From Epinephelus fuscoguttatus (lineage: Eukaryota > Chordata > Actinopteri > Perciformes > Serranidae), in contig NC_064770.1 in the NCBI RefSeq assembly GCF_011397635.1, positions 33,690,598 through 33,754,597 of the forward strand: 64,000 nt of DNA, written 5' to 3'. Every line of letters begins with the position of its first letter. Positions within the stretch are counted from its first letter, which is position 1. The notes below the pieces were generated by a model. That model saw only the letters and a list, made by a program, of their open reading frames with translations, made no database searches and had not been told where the DNA came from. Positions 25,268 to 38,990 of this stretch are shown here, piece by piece. Both the position numbers and the translations under genes were made by a program.

Positions 25268-25844
25268 GTAAATGGTTTAAGGCCTGATGATGTTTCTGAA
25301 AAGCTAAACATGCTATTCCACCTGCTAATAGCCTAACGTACAGTAGCTAGCAGCTAATAAGCGTTAGCTAGCAATTTTTGTTGCTGTTGGCTTCCGCCAC
25401 TACAATGAAATATTAAAACAGTTGGTTAAATCGCATAGGTCGATGTATTTATTTTAGCTGGTACACGTATTTAGAAAAAAATTAACTGGCAAACATCGGG
25501 TCGTTAGCATGCACTGAAAGTTACCATCTGTTTGTCCATCTGCTGCAGCAGCTAGCGTCTTCTGTTCTGACTAACTGACTGAGCGAGGCTGCAGTGCTTG
25601 TCACTGTCCTGCTGTATTTTGGGCACGATTCCATCCAATAGATTCAGTATTTCCCACCGGAATGAGCTCACTTTAAATCACCTTTTTCCTTCACTGGTAG
25701 TTCATACTGAGAGAGCTGCTTGATGTTGACATTTCTGTCTTAATCTTTAACAGTCTCCAGGTGGACTCAAACAATATTTAACCTTATGGGTTTTGTTATA
25801 ATCTCTCACAGGTCTCACGGGGACAGGAGTGACACTGTCCTACA

Positions 25845-28800
25845 ATGTTCACAGACATGGACTACGAATTGGAGGAGGACAAGCTGTGAGCCATAACTAT
25901 GTTTTCCCTTGTTATGATCTCTGCCATTCAGTTTTGTGTTTCAGTGATTACTGGGTTGTTAAATCTTGTGTTAATACACAGGACCACATATACAGACAGA
26001 TCAAACCATGTTGAGACTCACGACACCTTTAAAACAGTTGCTAATACAGGGTGTCAGCAGGTCCTTAAGAAGTCTCACAATGTCTTAAATTTAGCTGTAT
26101 AAATATTAGGCCGTAAAAGTCAATAAATTGTCTTAAATCTGAATTTGTGAGATCTTAATTGCCACAAACATTTGATCTAGTTTCATGTATAAATTTTTTA
26201 ACTAGAGATGTATGGATACCACTTTTTCCTTCCCGATACCGATTCCAATCGCTGAACCTTAGGTATCTGCCAATACGAGTACCGATCCGATACCAGCGCG
26301 TAATATAAAAATGGATGGGATATGAATTGTTGTATGTCTCAACTCCTAAAACTCTATGTAAAATATTAAGAAAGAAATACATAATAGTAGAATGAATGCC
26401 ATAAGTGTTGACACAGATCAAGACACAGGTTAAAGTGCAGCCACACAATTTGGTAAAAAAGACATTTTAAAGGCTACAGTAGAATGCTTTTGAAACTCTG
26501 CTCCGTTTCCGTTTTGTTTGCCTGTGGCGTGCGTATGCGTAATGACATGAGGCATTACATGGTATCAGATTGGTCATAGGCTGTACTCGCCGATACCCGA
26601 TACCACACTTTAGGCAGTATCGGAGGCATTTCTGATACTGGTATCGGTATCATTACAACTCTACTTTTAACTCCTTTCTGGTGAAATGAGTCGACATGAA
26701 AGTCCACATTTCTGATGTCATCTTGAAACCTATCACTGAACCTAATACAAGCACTTCATACTTGCATTTACCTGTTTGCAAAATGTAAATTAACTTAAAT
26801 GACTCAAATAACTGGCGGCACGGTGCTACGTGGGTTTCTCTAGGCACTCCAGCTTCCTCCCACAGTCCAAAGACATGTAGATTGATTGGTGACTCTAAAT
26901 TGTCCGTAGGTGTGAATGTGAGTGTGAATGGTTGTCTGTCTCTATGTGTCAGCCCTGTGATAGTCTGGTGACCTGTCCAGGGTGTACCCTGCCTCCCGCC
27001 CGATGTCAGCTGGGATAGGCTCCAGCCCCCCTGCGACCTCTAACGGGATAAGCAGCTTCAGAAAATAAATGAACTCAAATAACTATATTCCCATATAAAA
27101 TCTGCCTCTGCATAGGAACACATATTATTTAACCAGCAATCCTTGAATGAAAAAAATCTTATTTGTCAAAACATCAGTTTTAAATTGTCATGAAAAGTGC
27201 TTAAAAAGCATTAAATTGAAGTGTCTGATACCTGTTGACACCCTGTAATAGTGTAAGTGCATATATGAACTCAGTATTCATAACATTATTGAAGTAATCA
27301 TTTATAACCTTGAAGATATCCTTAACTTCTTAGATTTGCCCAAATACAGGGTCGACAAATTGCTGCAGATCTCAATACATCATGTTTTCTCCCCATAAAC
27401 AGAGGGATACCAACTGTTCCTGGTACTGTGTGTCTGAAGAAAGACGCTAATAACCTTATTGGGATCAGCATCGGCGGTGGAGCACAGTACTGTCCTTGTC
27501 TCTACATTGTCCAGGTTGGTACAGAACAACTGATTACAACTGTGTTTATGAATCTATCTCAGAACATTTCTATCAAGTATTAAAGTGTAAGAACAGATAT
27601 CTGAGTTACTGGTACCTTTTTAATGTGGTTTCCGTTGTCTCGCAGGTCTTTGATAACACCCCAGCAGCTCTGGATGGGACACTGGCGGCAGGTGATGAGA
27701 TCACAGGCGTGAATGGGAAACCAGTGAAGGGAAAGACCAAAGTGGAGGTGGCCAAGATGATTCAAGCTGTACAGGTACACAAATACTGGGAATGGAATCA
27801 CAGTCTAGAGCCATTTACAGTCCTGAACAACACAAGGATATACTCAGATGGCTAATTATTTACTTCTCCCACAGTTCTGTGGACACACAGTCTAGATTTG
27901 GACAAATTCCATGCACTCCTCTGTGTTAGTGATTAAAGTACATGATGACTAAGCTAGAAAATTAAACCTAACTGTCTGCCAGATGCAGATAATGTTGTTT
28001 GTCCTCTTGGCCTGACAGCTGAAAGTTACACCAACCAAACTCCACACCACTAATGACCAGTGTATTTTAATAAATCCAAAAAACAAAACTGATCACATAT
28101 AACATGAATAGAAACATTCAAAAGGAAACATTACTCACATTTTTGTGTCCGGCTGTGGCTGCAGATTTATCACCGAATAGTCCAACAGTTCACTAATTGT
28201 ACAGTGTGTTCAAACCGACCATCAGACTGTGGAGAAAAGAGACTTCACTGGTGTTCAGCTGTGCTGAAAAGATCAGGACAATAGCCCCAAAGCATTTGGC
28301 ATAACGTCACCAGTGCAGAGTGGCTGTGTTGTTTTTGGCTTCCATTGTTTGCGCCCAAAAAATTCCCTGACTTCCTGCGTGATGGATTAAAGACGGGGTG
28401 CAATGTGGGATTTAAAGGATTAGATTGTTTTGCTGGTGGCCATTCAGTGCACATGAATGTGTATGTGAATTGTACCGTCGGCAACATGAAGCTGGAAAAG
28501 TTTGCACATTATCAGTTTTATAACATATTGTATTTTTATTTTATAAAATTAAATGAATGGAAGATAGGTTTAAATATATAGCGTTTATTTTTTGTTGTTG
28601 ATTCAACAGTGTATCTCTTGATGATGTTTTCACAGGGAGAAGCAGTAATCCACTACAACAAACTGCAGGCAGACCCCAAACAGGGGAAGTCTCTGGATAT
28701 AGGTATCTCCTCGACTCGAGTCATTGTTTGGTTATACTACTGCATATGGCTTATGTATTGCGGTATTATGAGTTGCATTCTTCCCCCATCACTGTACATT

Positions 28801-31800
28801 TTATCCACGGCTGTGTGTGTGTGCATTTAACACGTATTTTGTGTGTTTCAGTGCTGAAAAAAGTCAAACATCGGCTTGTGGAGAATATGAGCTCAGGCAC
28901 AGCAGATGCTCTTGGACTCAGCAGAGCTATTCTATGTAACGGTGAGATTATTATTATTATTATCATGAGCTTCCTGATTTTATTAGTGAATTTATCTAGA
29001 GAATGTGAAGGTTCATCACGCTGTTTGAGATGCTGGTGCCATCTTTGAGGTGCATGCTCTGTTACTTAAAATGAGATAGTCGGCAGTAGCAGTAGTAGTG
29101 CATTGCGGTCTGTAATCCAGCCTTGGGCCATGTTAGGGCTTGGCGATTTAATGACTATGTATAGTACATCAATATATTTTCAAGCAAGAAATTTAGACAT
29201 TGTTTATATTGATATCTCAAGTTGTGCTACATAACGCGTACCAGTGTGCACCTCTCCTCTGTCACACTCTCTGCACAGCTCCACCCCACTCAATCACTCA
29301 CAAGTTCTCCATCAACACACAGAGACACAGAGCTGCTCCTCTGTTTAATGAGTCTGCTACTTAGTCTACAGTGAGACATCGGTCTGTATGTTGCACGTGC
29401 TACGCTAAATCAGTCTGTGAGATGAATGAAGTTACCGCAGCACACATGCAATCCAGTGCTGCCCCGCTAGTTTGTGTGTGAGGTGGATCAGAGCGCGCTG
29501 CCGTTCTTCTTGGGTAGTTGTAGTTTTGTGACATTGAGACAGCGCCTGGATGCAGGTGACAACACAGACGTTTCATATAAAAGAACTATATAACGCGGAC
29601 AATGAGTCTCCGTCCCTCCCTTGGCCTCTCTGTTGATGCTCTGCATAAATAAGATTAATAGAATAAATAAATAAAAAGATTTAAATCATTTTGCAGCACT
29701 AGATTCATCTGAAAGACCATGATAAATGACTTTTAAACTCTGCCCACAAAGATTTTTAATTGTTCCAAACTACAATAGCTGTAGGCCTACTTGATAGTTT
29801 TATACTCATGCTATAGTTTTTGTGTCCCGTGCTGCAAACCTTTAAACCTCTGTAGCTCCAGTGCCATGTGCAAAACAGTTAACTTACAGGATTTTGCATC
29901 TTATTTTGATCACAGCCTGTTTCTATAAAAGTGCTTGTGACATCTGAAATGTGGCTTTGACTTGCAACTGAAAACATGTAGGCCATTCCATAGAAACTAC
30001 CAAGACATATATTGTGTATCTCCAGTCAGCCTGTAAATACCGAGATATGAATTTTTGTCCATATCGTTCGGCTCGAGGCCACGTCATAAGGATCTGTGTT
30101 GTTTGTCATGATTATTCTGCCCAAATACTTTTGGCTAGCCAGCTAACAGGCACAATAACCCAGCACTGAACACAAGATGGCACCCTCGTCCGAAACATTT
30201 AACATATCGTCACCTTTGCATTCTCTATGGGTAGATTTAAAGCTCTGCTCATGAGGATTCCTTTAACTTTACAGATGGGCTGGTAAAAAGACTGGAAGAG
30301 CTGGAGAAGACAGCAGAGCTCTACAAAGGTGAGGAATAATTAAATTTCTGATCATAGACTCTGGCAGAAGCAATAAAATCATTTTTAAATGAATATTTCA
30401 TGTCACATTATTGACTTCTTTAGTAAGTGGCCACATAGTAAATCACACTGAACAGGTCTTGAATCATCTTGCAGGCCCGCTGGCTGCACATTATCTCTGA
30501 TGTAGTTAAATGTGTTGAATGAGATACCTGTTAATCTGCTGTTTTAATCAGATACTCTGTGTTAAGGATGAGTTACTGTAAAGTTTCTCCTGTTATTGTT
30601 TGTTCAAACCAATGTGTCATTATTCTGTTTGCTTGCAGGGCTGATGGAGCACACTAAGAGACTGCTCAGAGCTTTCTTTGAGCTTTCTCAGACTCACAGA
30701 GGTGAGTTACTGTGATCATAAACAAACTCAACAGCATTTTTTACCTGTCACATTGACTAGCAAAACTCTATGTATCTGATTGGTTTTTTAAAATCTTACC
30801 CTCCAGCGTTTGGCGATGTTTTTTCTGTAATCGGGGTGAGAGAGCCGCAGGCTGCTGCCAGCGAGGCCTTTGTGAAGTTTGCTGATGCTCACCGCAGCAT
30901 TGAGAAATACGGTATTCAGCTGCTAAAGACCATCAAACCTGTAAGTACAGATTAAAGTTTGGATTTGAAGCACTGACTGTACTCGACAACACTCAGACCT
31001 CTTAAAGAGAATCTTTTACATGAATGGAAGTACAAAACACACACTTTTTTGTTCGAGGGGTAAGTTTGGTATTTTTTAACCTGGATGCTATTTTCCCATG
31101 TTTTTGTGTTTAAGTGACTAATAGGAACTCCTGTCGTCGTCACCGTCAATATACCTCTGCTAAAAGTGTTTGTTTTTGCCACTGACAGGCTCAGATTATT
31201 ATTCTAAGCATCTGACAGCATCATGGAAAGGATCCCTACACAGATGGGCTTTTTTTTGTTGAAGAGTAAGATCAGTTTTGTTTAACCAGACTCCATTTAA
31301 ATAATGGCTGATTTTATCATGTATAGAGGCAGCATGTTTTCATATCTAACTGGGTGAATTAAGGTTTTTTAATCATCCAAACCAGAGTTCCTGATTGTTG
31401 GAACAGTGGAGGGATGAAACAAGATGGTTTTTGTGAGTTTCATTTTGTTTCGGTTGACTTTCAATGAAGTGTGTTTTACAAGGATAAAATTCCTGTTTAT
31501 TTAAATGGAGTCTGGTGGGTTTGGTGAAAGGGATTTCAGGGCATTTTCGGGTTAAACAAAAAGGATCTTACTCTTTAACAAAAAAGGTCCGTCTCTGTGG
31601 GGATCCTTAACACAATGTTGTCACACACTTAAAATAATAATGTGAACATGTCAGTGGCAAAAACAAGCACTTTTAGTGGACGTACATTGATGCTGTGAAT
31701 ATGAGTGGTTACCTGGCAGCCTGTTTCGCCTCTGAGGACTGCAGCACTTTTGCTCTATACTGGACCAGTTTCACAAACTGTTGTTCCCATTAGTCACGTC

Positions 31801-33171
31801 GACGCAAAAACATGTGAAAATAGGGTCCAGGTTAAAAAATACCGACCTCACCTTTAAGATGTCAGGAGTAAATCTGAAACTGCTCTGTGCTGTTGTACAT
31901 CTGTCGTGTGGATCTCATCACATGTGACTGTATGGACTGTCTGACTTCATATCAAACTTCAATCACGGTTTTATGCAGATGCTCCACGATCTGAACACGT
32001 ACCTTCACAAGGCCATACCAGACACAAAGCTCACCATCCGCAAGTACCTTGATGTCAAGTTTGAATATTTGGTAAGGCAGCAGCACTCAGTGCCTTTTGG
32101 TTTTCGTGCAGTTCAGTGGCATCACTTGTAAATCTGTTCAACAAGTTCGCTGTCAGTCATCAGAGAAACAGCATGAATCCCTTGTGTCTTTCAGTCGTAC
32201 TGCCTGAAGGTGAAGGAGATGGATGATGAAGAGTACAGCAGTATTGTGAGTTGATATTTTCACAAGTTTTTCAGGTTGCCAGCCACAAAGATGCATTGCT
32301 TTTACATCTCTCGGGATTGTGGTGCTCATGTTGTCAGAAGCAGTGATTAATTTTCCTCTTCCTACAGGCCATGGGAGAACCCCTGTACCGTGTCAGCACT
32401 GGTAACTATGAGTACCGTTTGGTGCTGCGGTGTCGGCAGGAGGCTCGCGCCCGTTTCGCCAAAATGAGGAAGGACGTTCTGGAGAAGATAGAGCTGCTGG
32501 ATCAGAAACATGGTCAGTTGTTGTGTAGTTGAGCGATTTTTTTTTTTCCAGGCACCCACTCACTCAGGTGTAATCTGGCTCTAATAAGACACTGTCATCA
32601 CATCCCTCACATGCGTCTGTTCACGTCCGTCCGTCTATCTGTCTGTCTGTTCCATTCTTGTTAACAAGATATCACGGAACGCCTTGGGGGAACTTTCCTC
32701 AAACGGCACAACAGCACAAACGTCCACTAAAATAATGTGAAACCACACCCCTGTGCCAGTTACATCTACCGGAAGTGAAAATGACCAAAAGAGCTTGTGC
32801 AGCCTAAACAAATACCAAACAACAGAGGTTAAATACACATCCTGGCTCCTACAGAGTTTATTAACATAGATACCCCACTATTTTCTCTTCCCTCTTCTTC
32901 ACCTTCAGTCCAAGACATCGTGTTCCAGCTGCAGCGCTTCGTCTCAGGCATGTCACATTACTACGACGAGTGCTACGCCGTCCTGAAGGAGGCGGATGTC
33001 TTCCCCATCGAAGTGGACCTCTCCCGCACCATGATCAACTACGGCAGCCAGTCGTTCTCCTACACTGGAGACGAGGAGGAAGAAGAAGAGGGAGGAGGCG
33101 GAGAGGAAGGAGGGAGCAGCGCAGGGAGACAAGCAGAGAACGGCGCTGAGAAACTAATCGACGACGAATGA
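25845..33171 (+). CDS. pick1: PICK1, PDZ and BAR domain scaffold protein
   Basis: Twelve coding exons: 25845-25885, 27403-27514, 27646-27774, 28636-28702, 28852-28941, 30275-30328, 30639-30701, 30807-30940, 31979-32071, 32195-32245, 32368-32512 and 32909-33171. They give 413 aa (human 415), with GT-AG junctions and frame kept throughout. The PDZ domain (about 22-105) keeps K27-D28, the NLIGISIGGG carboxylate-binding loop and the CPC motif at 44-46. The BAR domain (about 145-357) is nearly colinear with human, and an acidic glutamate-rich tail follows. PICK1 binds the C-termini of PKC-alpha, AMPA receptor subunits and transporters, and curves membranes during endocytic and secretory-granule trafficking. 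Introns carry several DNA transposons. A (GT)n run starts 10 bp after the stop. Confidence 0.98.
26203..26663. mobile_element. Non-autonomous hAT-type element in PICK1 intron 1
   Basis: Terminal inverted repeats around TAGAGATGTA and its counterpart TAGAGTTGTA are flanked by near-identical 8-bp duplications, TTTTTAAC (26195-26202) and CTTTTAAC (26664-26671). The inside is rich in GATACC motifs and has no coding part. Confidence 0.75.
26814..27068 (+). mobile_element. Non-LTR retroposon 3' tail (RTE-like), second copy
   Basis: Same family as 4960-5245: cagtccaaagacatg, tggtgactctaaattgtc and gtcagctgggataggctcc. It lies in PICK1 intron 1 and has no long simple-repeat tail here. Confidence 0.65.
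31052..31858. mobile_element. Foldback miniature transposon in PICK1 intron 8
   Basis: Left arm (about 31052-31300) and right arm (about 31490-31858) are inverted copies: 'ggtattttttaacctgga' at the left is matched by its complement near 31830. The arms also share the 'gccactgacaggctc' region and 'aaacagatgg'-type phrases. A relative lies at 42488-42690 in PLBD1 intron 4. There is no coding part. The superfamily is unresolved. Confidence 0.65.
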
Positions 33172-33179
33172 GAGTGAAT

Positions 33180-33214
<35 letters not shown>

Positions 33215-34921
33215 TGTTTGGTGTTCTCGAGGAGATGAAGTCCACCCCTCTGACATAACTGTTCTTCACTTGCATCTAATGTCAATGCACTCACCAAACA
33301 GCGATCCTTGCAGTGGAGTATAGCAGTTTAAATGGATAACACTATCGTCACAAAGGTGAATACTACTGAAAATTGCTGCTATGATATAACGCTGTACGTA
33401 GGTCTGTTGGTGGTGTTTTCTTTCTGGGATCCTCTGAATTCAACCGCTTTGTGATTACTGTACAATAACAACTGTCAGCCTAAAAGACTTCCTGCTTCTT
33501 GATGTGACCGTCCTCCACACATAAGCTCATTGCTTAATGACTGTGAGAGAGACACGACTAACAGAAGGTAATTTTATTTAAATCTAAATGCTATGGAGGA
33601 GTTTAAATGTGACAGAGTAGGATTTATATGCATATGAGGTGTGCCTTCTTAGCTCCTTATGAAGTGAAATGGGTCAGGGCTGCGTGTCAATGTGCATATT
33701 GTGGATTGTTAAACTTATATCTTTATACTTACATTTTTATTTTGTAATTTTCTTTGCTAAAAACGTAATATTTTGGATTCATTTGGCTACCTAAAATGAT
33801 ATTCTGTGGTTGATATTTAAAGGTCCAGTGTGTAGGATTCAGGGGGATGTATTGGCACAGATGGAATTCAATATAATGAGCATGTTTTCAGTAGTGTATG
33901 ATCACTTAAAATAAGAATTGCTTTGCTTTTGTTACCTGAATGAGCTGTTTATATCTACACTGGAAGCACGTCCTCGTCTACAGAGATCACTTTGTTGCTA
34001 CAGTAGCCCAGGACGGACAAACCAAACACTGGCTTCAGATGGACGTTATGCGTGTTTTTATATTGGCCACCATAGTTAGCAGCTCCTTCATGACGAGCAG
34101 AAACACACTGATTTCTTTTAACGTGAAACTCCTTTATTAAGTGGTTTTGCCGGTTAAAATCACCTAGTTTGTTTTTTTTGGGAGAGGAAGAGACCTCTGT
34201 GGATAATTCAACTCCTGGTAAAAAACCTCCTGAACATCTAGATCTTAGATTATCAGAGAAAAAAGCTGTGTACACATTAGCAGGTGCTGGTCTGCGTTGT
34301 GACCAGCAGCATAGAGAAACAATGATTTGTAACATAAAGGTGCTTTTATCAGTGTTTTCACCGGTTTAAATCAACAGGTCCATTTGTTTTGTTGAACATG
34401 AGACCTCTGTGGATAATTCAGCTCCCAGTAAAACCTTCATAACAATTAACATTGAAGGAATTCTAACCAGGAGAAGTTTCAGCTGGTTGCAATCTGTAAT
34501 CCTCACTGCTAGAGCCCTCTAAATCCTACACACTGTTCCTTTAAAAATGACTTTTCTTCTTTGCTTAACAAACAAATGGCAGATGCCACTAAAGATATTA
34601 TTGAAGATGACTGACGCAGAAATAATTCTGCTCCTACATGAAGAGTTTGTTACGTGCAGCTGTTACATTCCTTTGTTTTTTTTCTCCTCCTGAGCACATT
34701 TTGAGTTGATTCACAAAGGAGAGACTGCATCTGTCACAGAGTCTGAAAAGCTTCACAACCAAAGTCTTTTTTTTAATGTCATACAATCTGTTTCAGCTAC
34801 TCATACATGCCCACAGTGACATGTTTTTACATTCCAGCAGCACCCTGCAGTGAACACTGAGCTTTACTACTGTGGAAATTGAATTTTAAAAAAATGCAAA
34901 CATACAGTTCATATAAATAAA
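33172..34921 (+). other. pick1: PICK1 3' untranslated region
   Basis: It begins after the TGA at 33169-33171. It includes a (GT)n microsatellite at 33181-33211 and the inserted element at 33821-34540. A plausible AATAAA polyadenylation signal is at 34916-34921. The true transcript end is inferred. Confidence 0.5.
33821..34540. mobile_element. TTAA-type non-autonomous DNA transposon
   Basis: Terminal inverted repeats of about 19 bp (AGGTCCAGTGTGTAGGATT and AGGAACAGTGTGTAGGATT) are flanked by TTAA on both sides (33817-33820 and 34541-34544). TTAA target sites fit the piggyBac or Kolobok superfamilies. A truncated relative in the opposite orientation ends at 57845, also followed by TTAA. No transposase frame is present. 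Confidence 0.75.
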
Positions 34922-35660
34922 TATATTCAAAAAGGGAAAGGGTGTAATAACATTCTTGTCATTTCCACTTTATTTATTCTTTTTGTGAAGGTATATTCAG
35001 AAGATTTGATGAGAGAAATTGATTCTATATTTTAGTGGATATAATTCTACGCCTCTGTTTTGTTTTGTTTTTTTTAAGATTTACCGCTGTCAAACACTTG
35101 GGGGCAACATCACACCAGATAACCCTGTCCAGCAGCCAGCAATGAGTGCACAGTGTTGAATTAAAAAAACATTTTATTTGTGTATTGTTGTTTTTTTTCT
35201 GAATAACCACAGGATCTACTATGTGTTATCTTTCACTGCTCGGTTCCCAAACACCTGGCGGGAAATAGATTCATTTGGACTTAAATGTATCATATGAACC
35301 TTAAAGGGGAACTACGGCACTTCCCAAAAGTCATATGTTATTTCTGTGGTCCACGACAGTCTAAAAATATAAACTCAACTTTGTGATGTCATAGCGTATA
35401 AGGAAGGTCTGGAGCTGCTCCATAGACAATGAAATGGGAAAGATGCTTTAGATCAGCGGCTCCCAACTGGTGGGTCAGTGGGTCACGGCTCCATTCTGAA
35501 TGGACCACAAGTGACTTGCAAACACGTCAAGTTTGTCGAAAACATTTTATGTGTGAGTATGAGTGACTAAAGGTGTGTTCCAAATCACATACTTTTTGCT
35601 TTTAGAAAGTACTTTAAAAAAAGTTTGCATGCAGTGTGCACACAGTCAGGACATACTACT
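34922..35660. other. Intergenic DNA with pieces of miniature transposons
   Basis: A 'ttaaaggggaactacgg' miniature-element end begins near 35302. At 35454 begins a left end of the hAT family that starts CAG(T/C)GG(T/C)TCCCAACTGG, without its right end. No gene is seen. Confidence 0.5.
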
Positions 35661-38600
35661 TGTAGTGGCTATCCTATACTTTTAGCCGTTACTGGTTGCT
35701 AATTGGCTGAATTCTTTGGTCGTGTACTCAGAAAATTACTCCCAAACTTTATGAATGCTGTCAATCATCATTCGTTTATTTTTATTAAGTGTCCATAATG
35801 TTCGTAGAACTTCCAATAACTTAAACACAAACTTCAAATAAATAACAGCCATGTACTTTTTACCCAGAGCACAGTCGAAAAATGTTTGCCTCCTTACATC
35901 AGCAACACCTGTGCTTACTGGGAAGAACTTACAGGGATAGTGCACCTTACCTACTCACCCATATGCCGAGGGAGGCTCAGGTGAAGTTTCAGAGTCCTCA
36001 CATCCCTTCTGGAGATCCAAGGGGAGAGGGGCTAGCAACAAAACACCTAATGCAGGCTGACGGCGCCCCAGATTAAAACGTCCAAAAACACATGAATTGA
36101 AACCACAAAATATCTCCATACTGCTCGTCCGTAGTGATCCAAGTGTCCTGAAGCCCGACATAAAAAGTTGTTTGGAAGAACGTCATTAGAACTCTGTTTT
36201 TAGCCTCATTGTAGCCTGTAGCTCTAACTGCCTCTCTGTGCACCGTGCTCACGTGTGCACGCTTGCGCGCGAGACCAGCGAAAGCACGTGAACACACATG
36301 AAGGCGGTGCACAGAGAGGCAGTCAGAGCTACAGGCTACAATGAGGCAGAAAACAGTTCAAATGACCTTTTTCCAAACAACTTTTTATGTCGGGGCTTCA
36401 GGACACTTGGATCACTACGGACGAGCAGTATGGAGATATTTTGTGGTTTCAGTTATGAGAGTTGTGCTGCTACCCACTCTCCCCTTGGATTTCCGCAAGG
36501 GATGTGAGGACTAAAACTTCACCTGAGCCTCCCTCGGCATATGGGTGAGTAGATAATGGCTGAATTTTCATTTTTGGGTGCATTATCCCTTTAAGTACCA
36601 TGGCCTGCCAAAGCCTGTGATATACGTCGCATAGTGGCATGGTGGGATATTACACATATGGCTCAACACACCAGCCCCTAATTGCTTCTGGCAGAAGACA
36701 GAGCAATTCTAAAAACAATACTTAAGGGAGCCATGAAAAGTGCATAACAAACAAAACACAAATAACTCATGCAGGATTTCTTATTCTTGAATTTATCATC
36801 AACACATTTTGATATCAATCCTTATGTCGCACAAAAGACATATTTTAGTCACAGGTCTTTTTATTATATTGGTGTTTGTTTGAAGACGAACTGAATGTAC
36901 CAGACCCTTCTTATCAAGAACAGTTTTGTATTTGTCCCCTGTGTCACCTTGTCTGTTGTCACGTAATTTCACCAATAAAAAAAAAAAAAAGAACAGTTTT
37001 CAGTATTTTTCCCAGAATCCATGATCCACGTGGTGCTGTAGAATCCACAACTACGACGACATCTCCAGGCATGGAGTTTCTCCTTTCCTTTGTCCATCTT
37101 TGACGTTCTTGCAATAATGGTAAGTACTCATGAACCCATCTTTTCCAGAAGAGATTGGAATTATATTGAACTTGTTTCCACCTTCTCTTTGCATATAGAT
37201 CCCTTTTTTCAAATAGTCCTGGTGGCCTAGCTGGGCTTCCTTTCATAAGAAGCAAGTGATTTGGGGTCAGTGTTTCGAGGTTGTTTGGATCTTCAGACAG
37301 TCTGGTTATAGGGCGATCTTTCAGTATGGCTTCAACTTCACAGAGTAATGTTTGAAACCCTTCATCGTCCACACTTTGCTGACGGAGGACAGAACTTAAA
37401 ACCTTCCTGGTCATCCGTATGATGCGCTCCCAAATGCCACCGTGATGTGATCCACTTGATTCCTTTTTGTGACAGTGCTCTTTCAATGTGGTTCTAAGGC
37501 TTCTCTTAGCTCTCTTTCAGCCCCCACAAAGTTGGTACCGTTGTCTGATCTCATGCAGCTAACTTGTCCTCTCCGACAGATGAAACAGTGCAAAGGGTTA
37601 ATGCATGAGTTTGTGTCAAGAGAGTAAGCTACTTCCAGGTGAACTACCCAACTTGCCATGCAAGTGAATATTACTCCATATCCAGTGACGATGTTGCGTC
37701 CTCTTTTGACATCAACTGGACCAAAATAATCTACCCAAACATTGGTGAATGGAGGGAGATCGGGAACAACCCTCTCTGCCAAGGGATCTGGTTTGCAGCT
37801 GCCTTCATATGGCTCCGGAGGGAGGTTGTGCTGTTGCCAAACGGTTGCTTGAGGAACATTTTGGAAATGGATTAAAGGTTACCAACTGCCTGTATGGAAA
37901 AATAATAGGATGGCCCATTATCAAGTCTGAGGACATTAAAGGACTCCAAGCCTATGTATTCCTCCTACGTGAAGTTTCCAATGCTATGGAGGATCTACGA
38001 TACTTGGAAGAGCTAAACATGCCATACAAACCTCCTCTGTATCATTGTCACCATTAGCAGCAGCAGGGCAACTTTGAGTTTTAGACAACCACTTACTCAC
38101 CACAGCAATAAAAGCACTGACATTTAATATTTTTGCTTTGTACCACACTTCATGTTTCTCTGCTTCATGATCTGCAGGTAATAACCCCAGTAGTGTCAAG
38201 TGCATTTGTTTTGCTTCACCACACAAAACCTGATATTCGTCAAATGTACATTTCACCTCATTCACATAGTCACCATCACTCAAGTCAACAATAGTTTATC
38301 TTAACTTAGACAATTTGGGTAGTTTAGTGTTTCTTTCCTTTGGTAAATTGTCTATCTTTTCCATCAATGCTTTGTGTGTTAATTTAACAATGGCCACTTC
38401 CGTTGTGTCTGCGCTGAACATACCCAAACATTGGCCGGCATAGGTGGTCTGGCGTCCCAGTCTCTGATGCTTGGTCTCCCAGCAGAAGATCCACAGTCAG
38501 ATGTATCCACACTTTACTCCGAGCACAGTCGAAAGCTGTTTGTCTCCTTACATCAGCGACACCTGTGCTTACTGGGAGGAACCTACATGTAAATACCATG

Positions 38601-38683
38601 GCCTGCCTCAGCCTGTGATGTACGCCACCTAGTGGCAGGGTGGGATATTACATTTCACACAAATCAAACATATGGCTCCAACA
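35661..38683 (-). mobile_element. BEL/Pao LTR retrotransposon, broken fossil
   Basis: The element lies on the minus strand. Recognisable parts are a fragment near the gag start (37984-38283), an integrase core stretch (37483-37782, with WVDYFGPVDVKRGR and SDNGTNFVGAERELREAL) and the domain after integrase found in Pao-type polyproteins (36959-37486). Partial terminal repeats of roughly 170-180 bp are shared between the two ends (about 35870-36668, interrupted, and 38515-38683). Its outer edges are flanked by the same 5 bp, CTACT (35656-35660 and 38684-38688), as expected for an LTR element. Much of pol is absent and the copy is clearly broken, with several disruptions. The divergence of the repeats suggests an old insertion. 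A foldback DNA element sits in the left terminal repeat. Confidence 0.8.
35933..36590. mobile_element. Foldback (long inverted repeat) miniature transposon inside the LTR element
   Basis: The outer ends are AGGGATAGTGCACC and GGTGCATTATCCCT. The two halves (about 35933-36262 and 36297-36590) are near-complete inverted copies: 'gctacaggctacaatgagg' appears at 36318-36345 and its complement at about 36205-36230. It interrupts the left terminal repeat of the BEL/Pao element, so it arrived later. TTAA follows the right end. Confidence 0.8.
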
Positions 38684-38990
38684 CTACTTTTCTCATAACA
38701 TCACATCCTGACCTTTGACCCTCTTGCTTTTATAGCCATTACCTTGGAGATAAAACAAACGCAACTCACGGAGTTCGCCAGAGACGGGAGATCTGTGCAG
38801 TGTGTGTAGTTATAACTGCACAGATTGTGGATTCTAATATATATTTGTGACAGTGAAATTACATCTGCATTATAGTTAGGTCCTTTTGTCGTTTGTGATA
38901 TTTATTACTGAAACAATCAATACTCATGTTATCACTATGCGACTGATATGAATGTATAAATAGTTATTGATAAAAGCAACTTGCCGCAGA

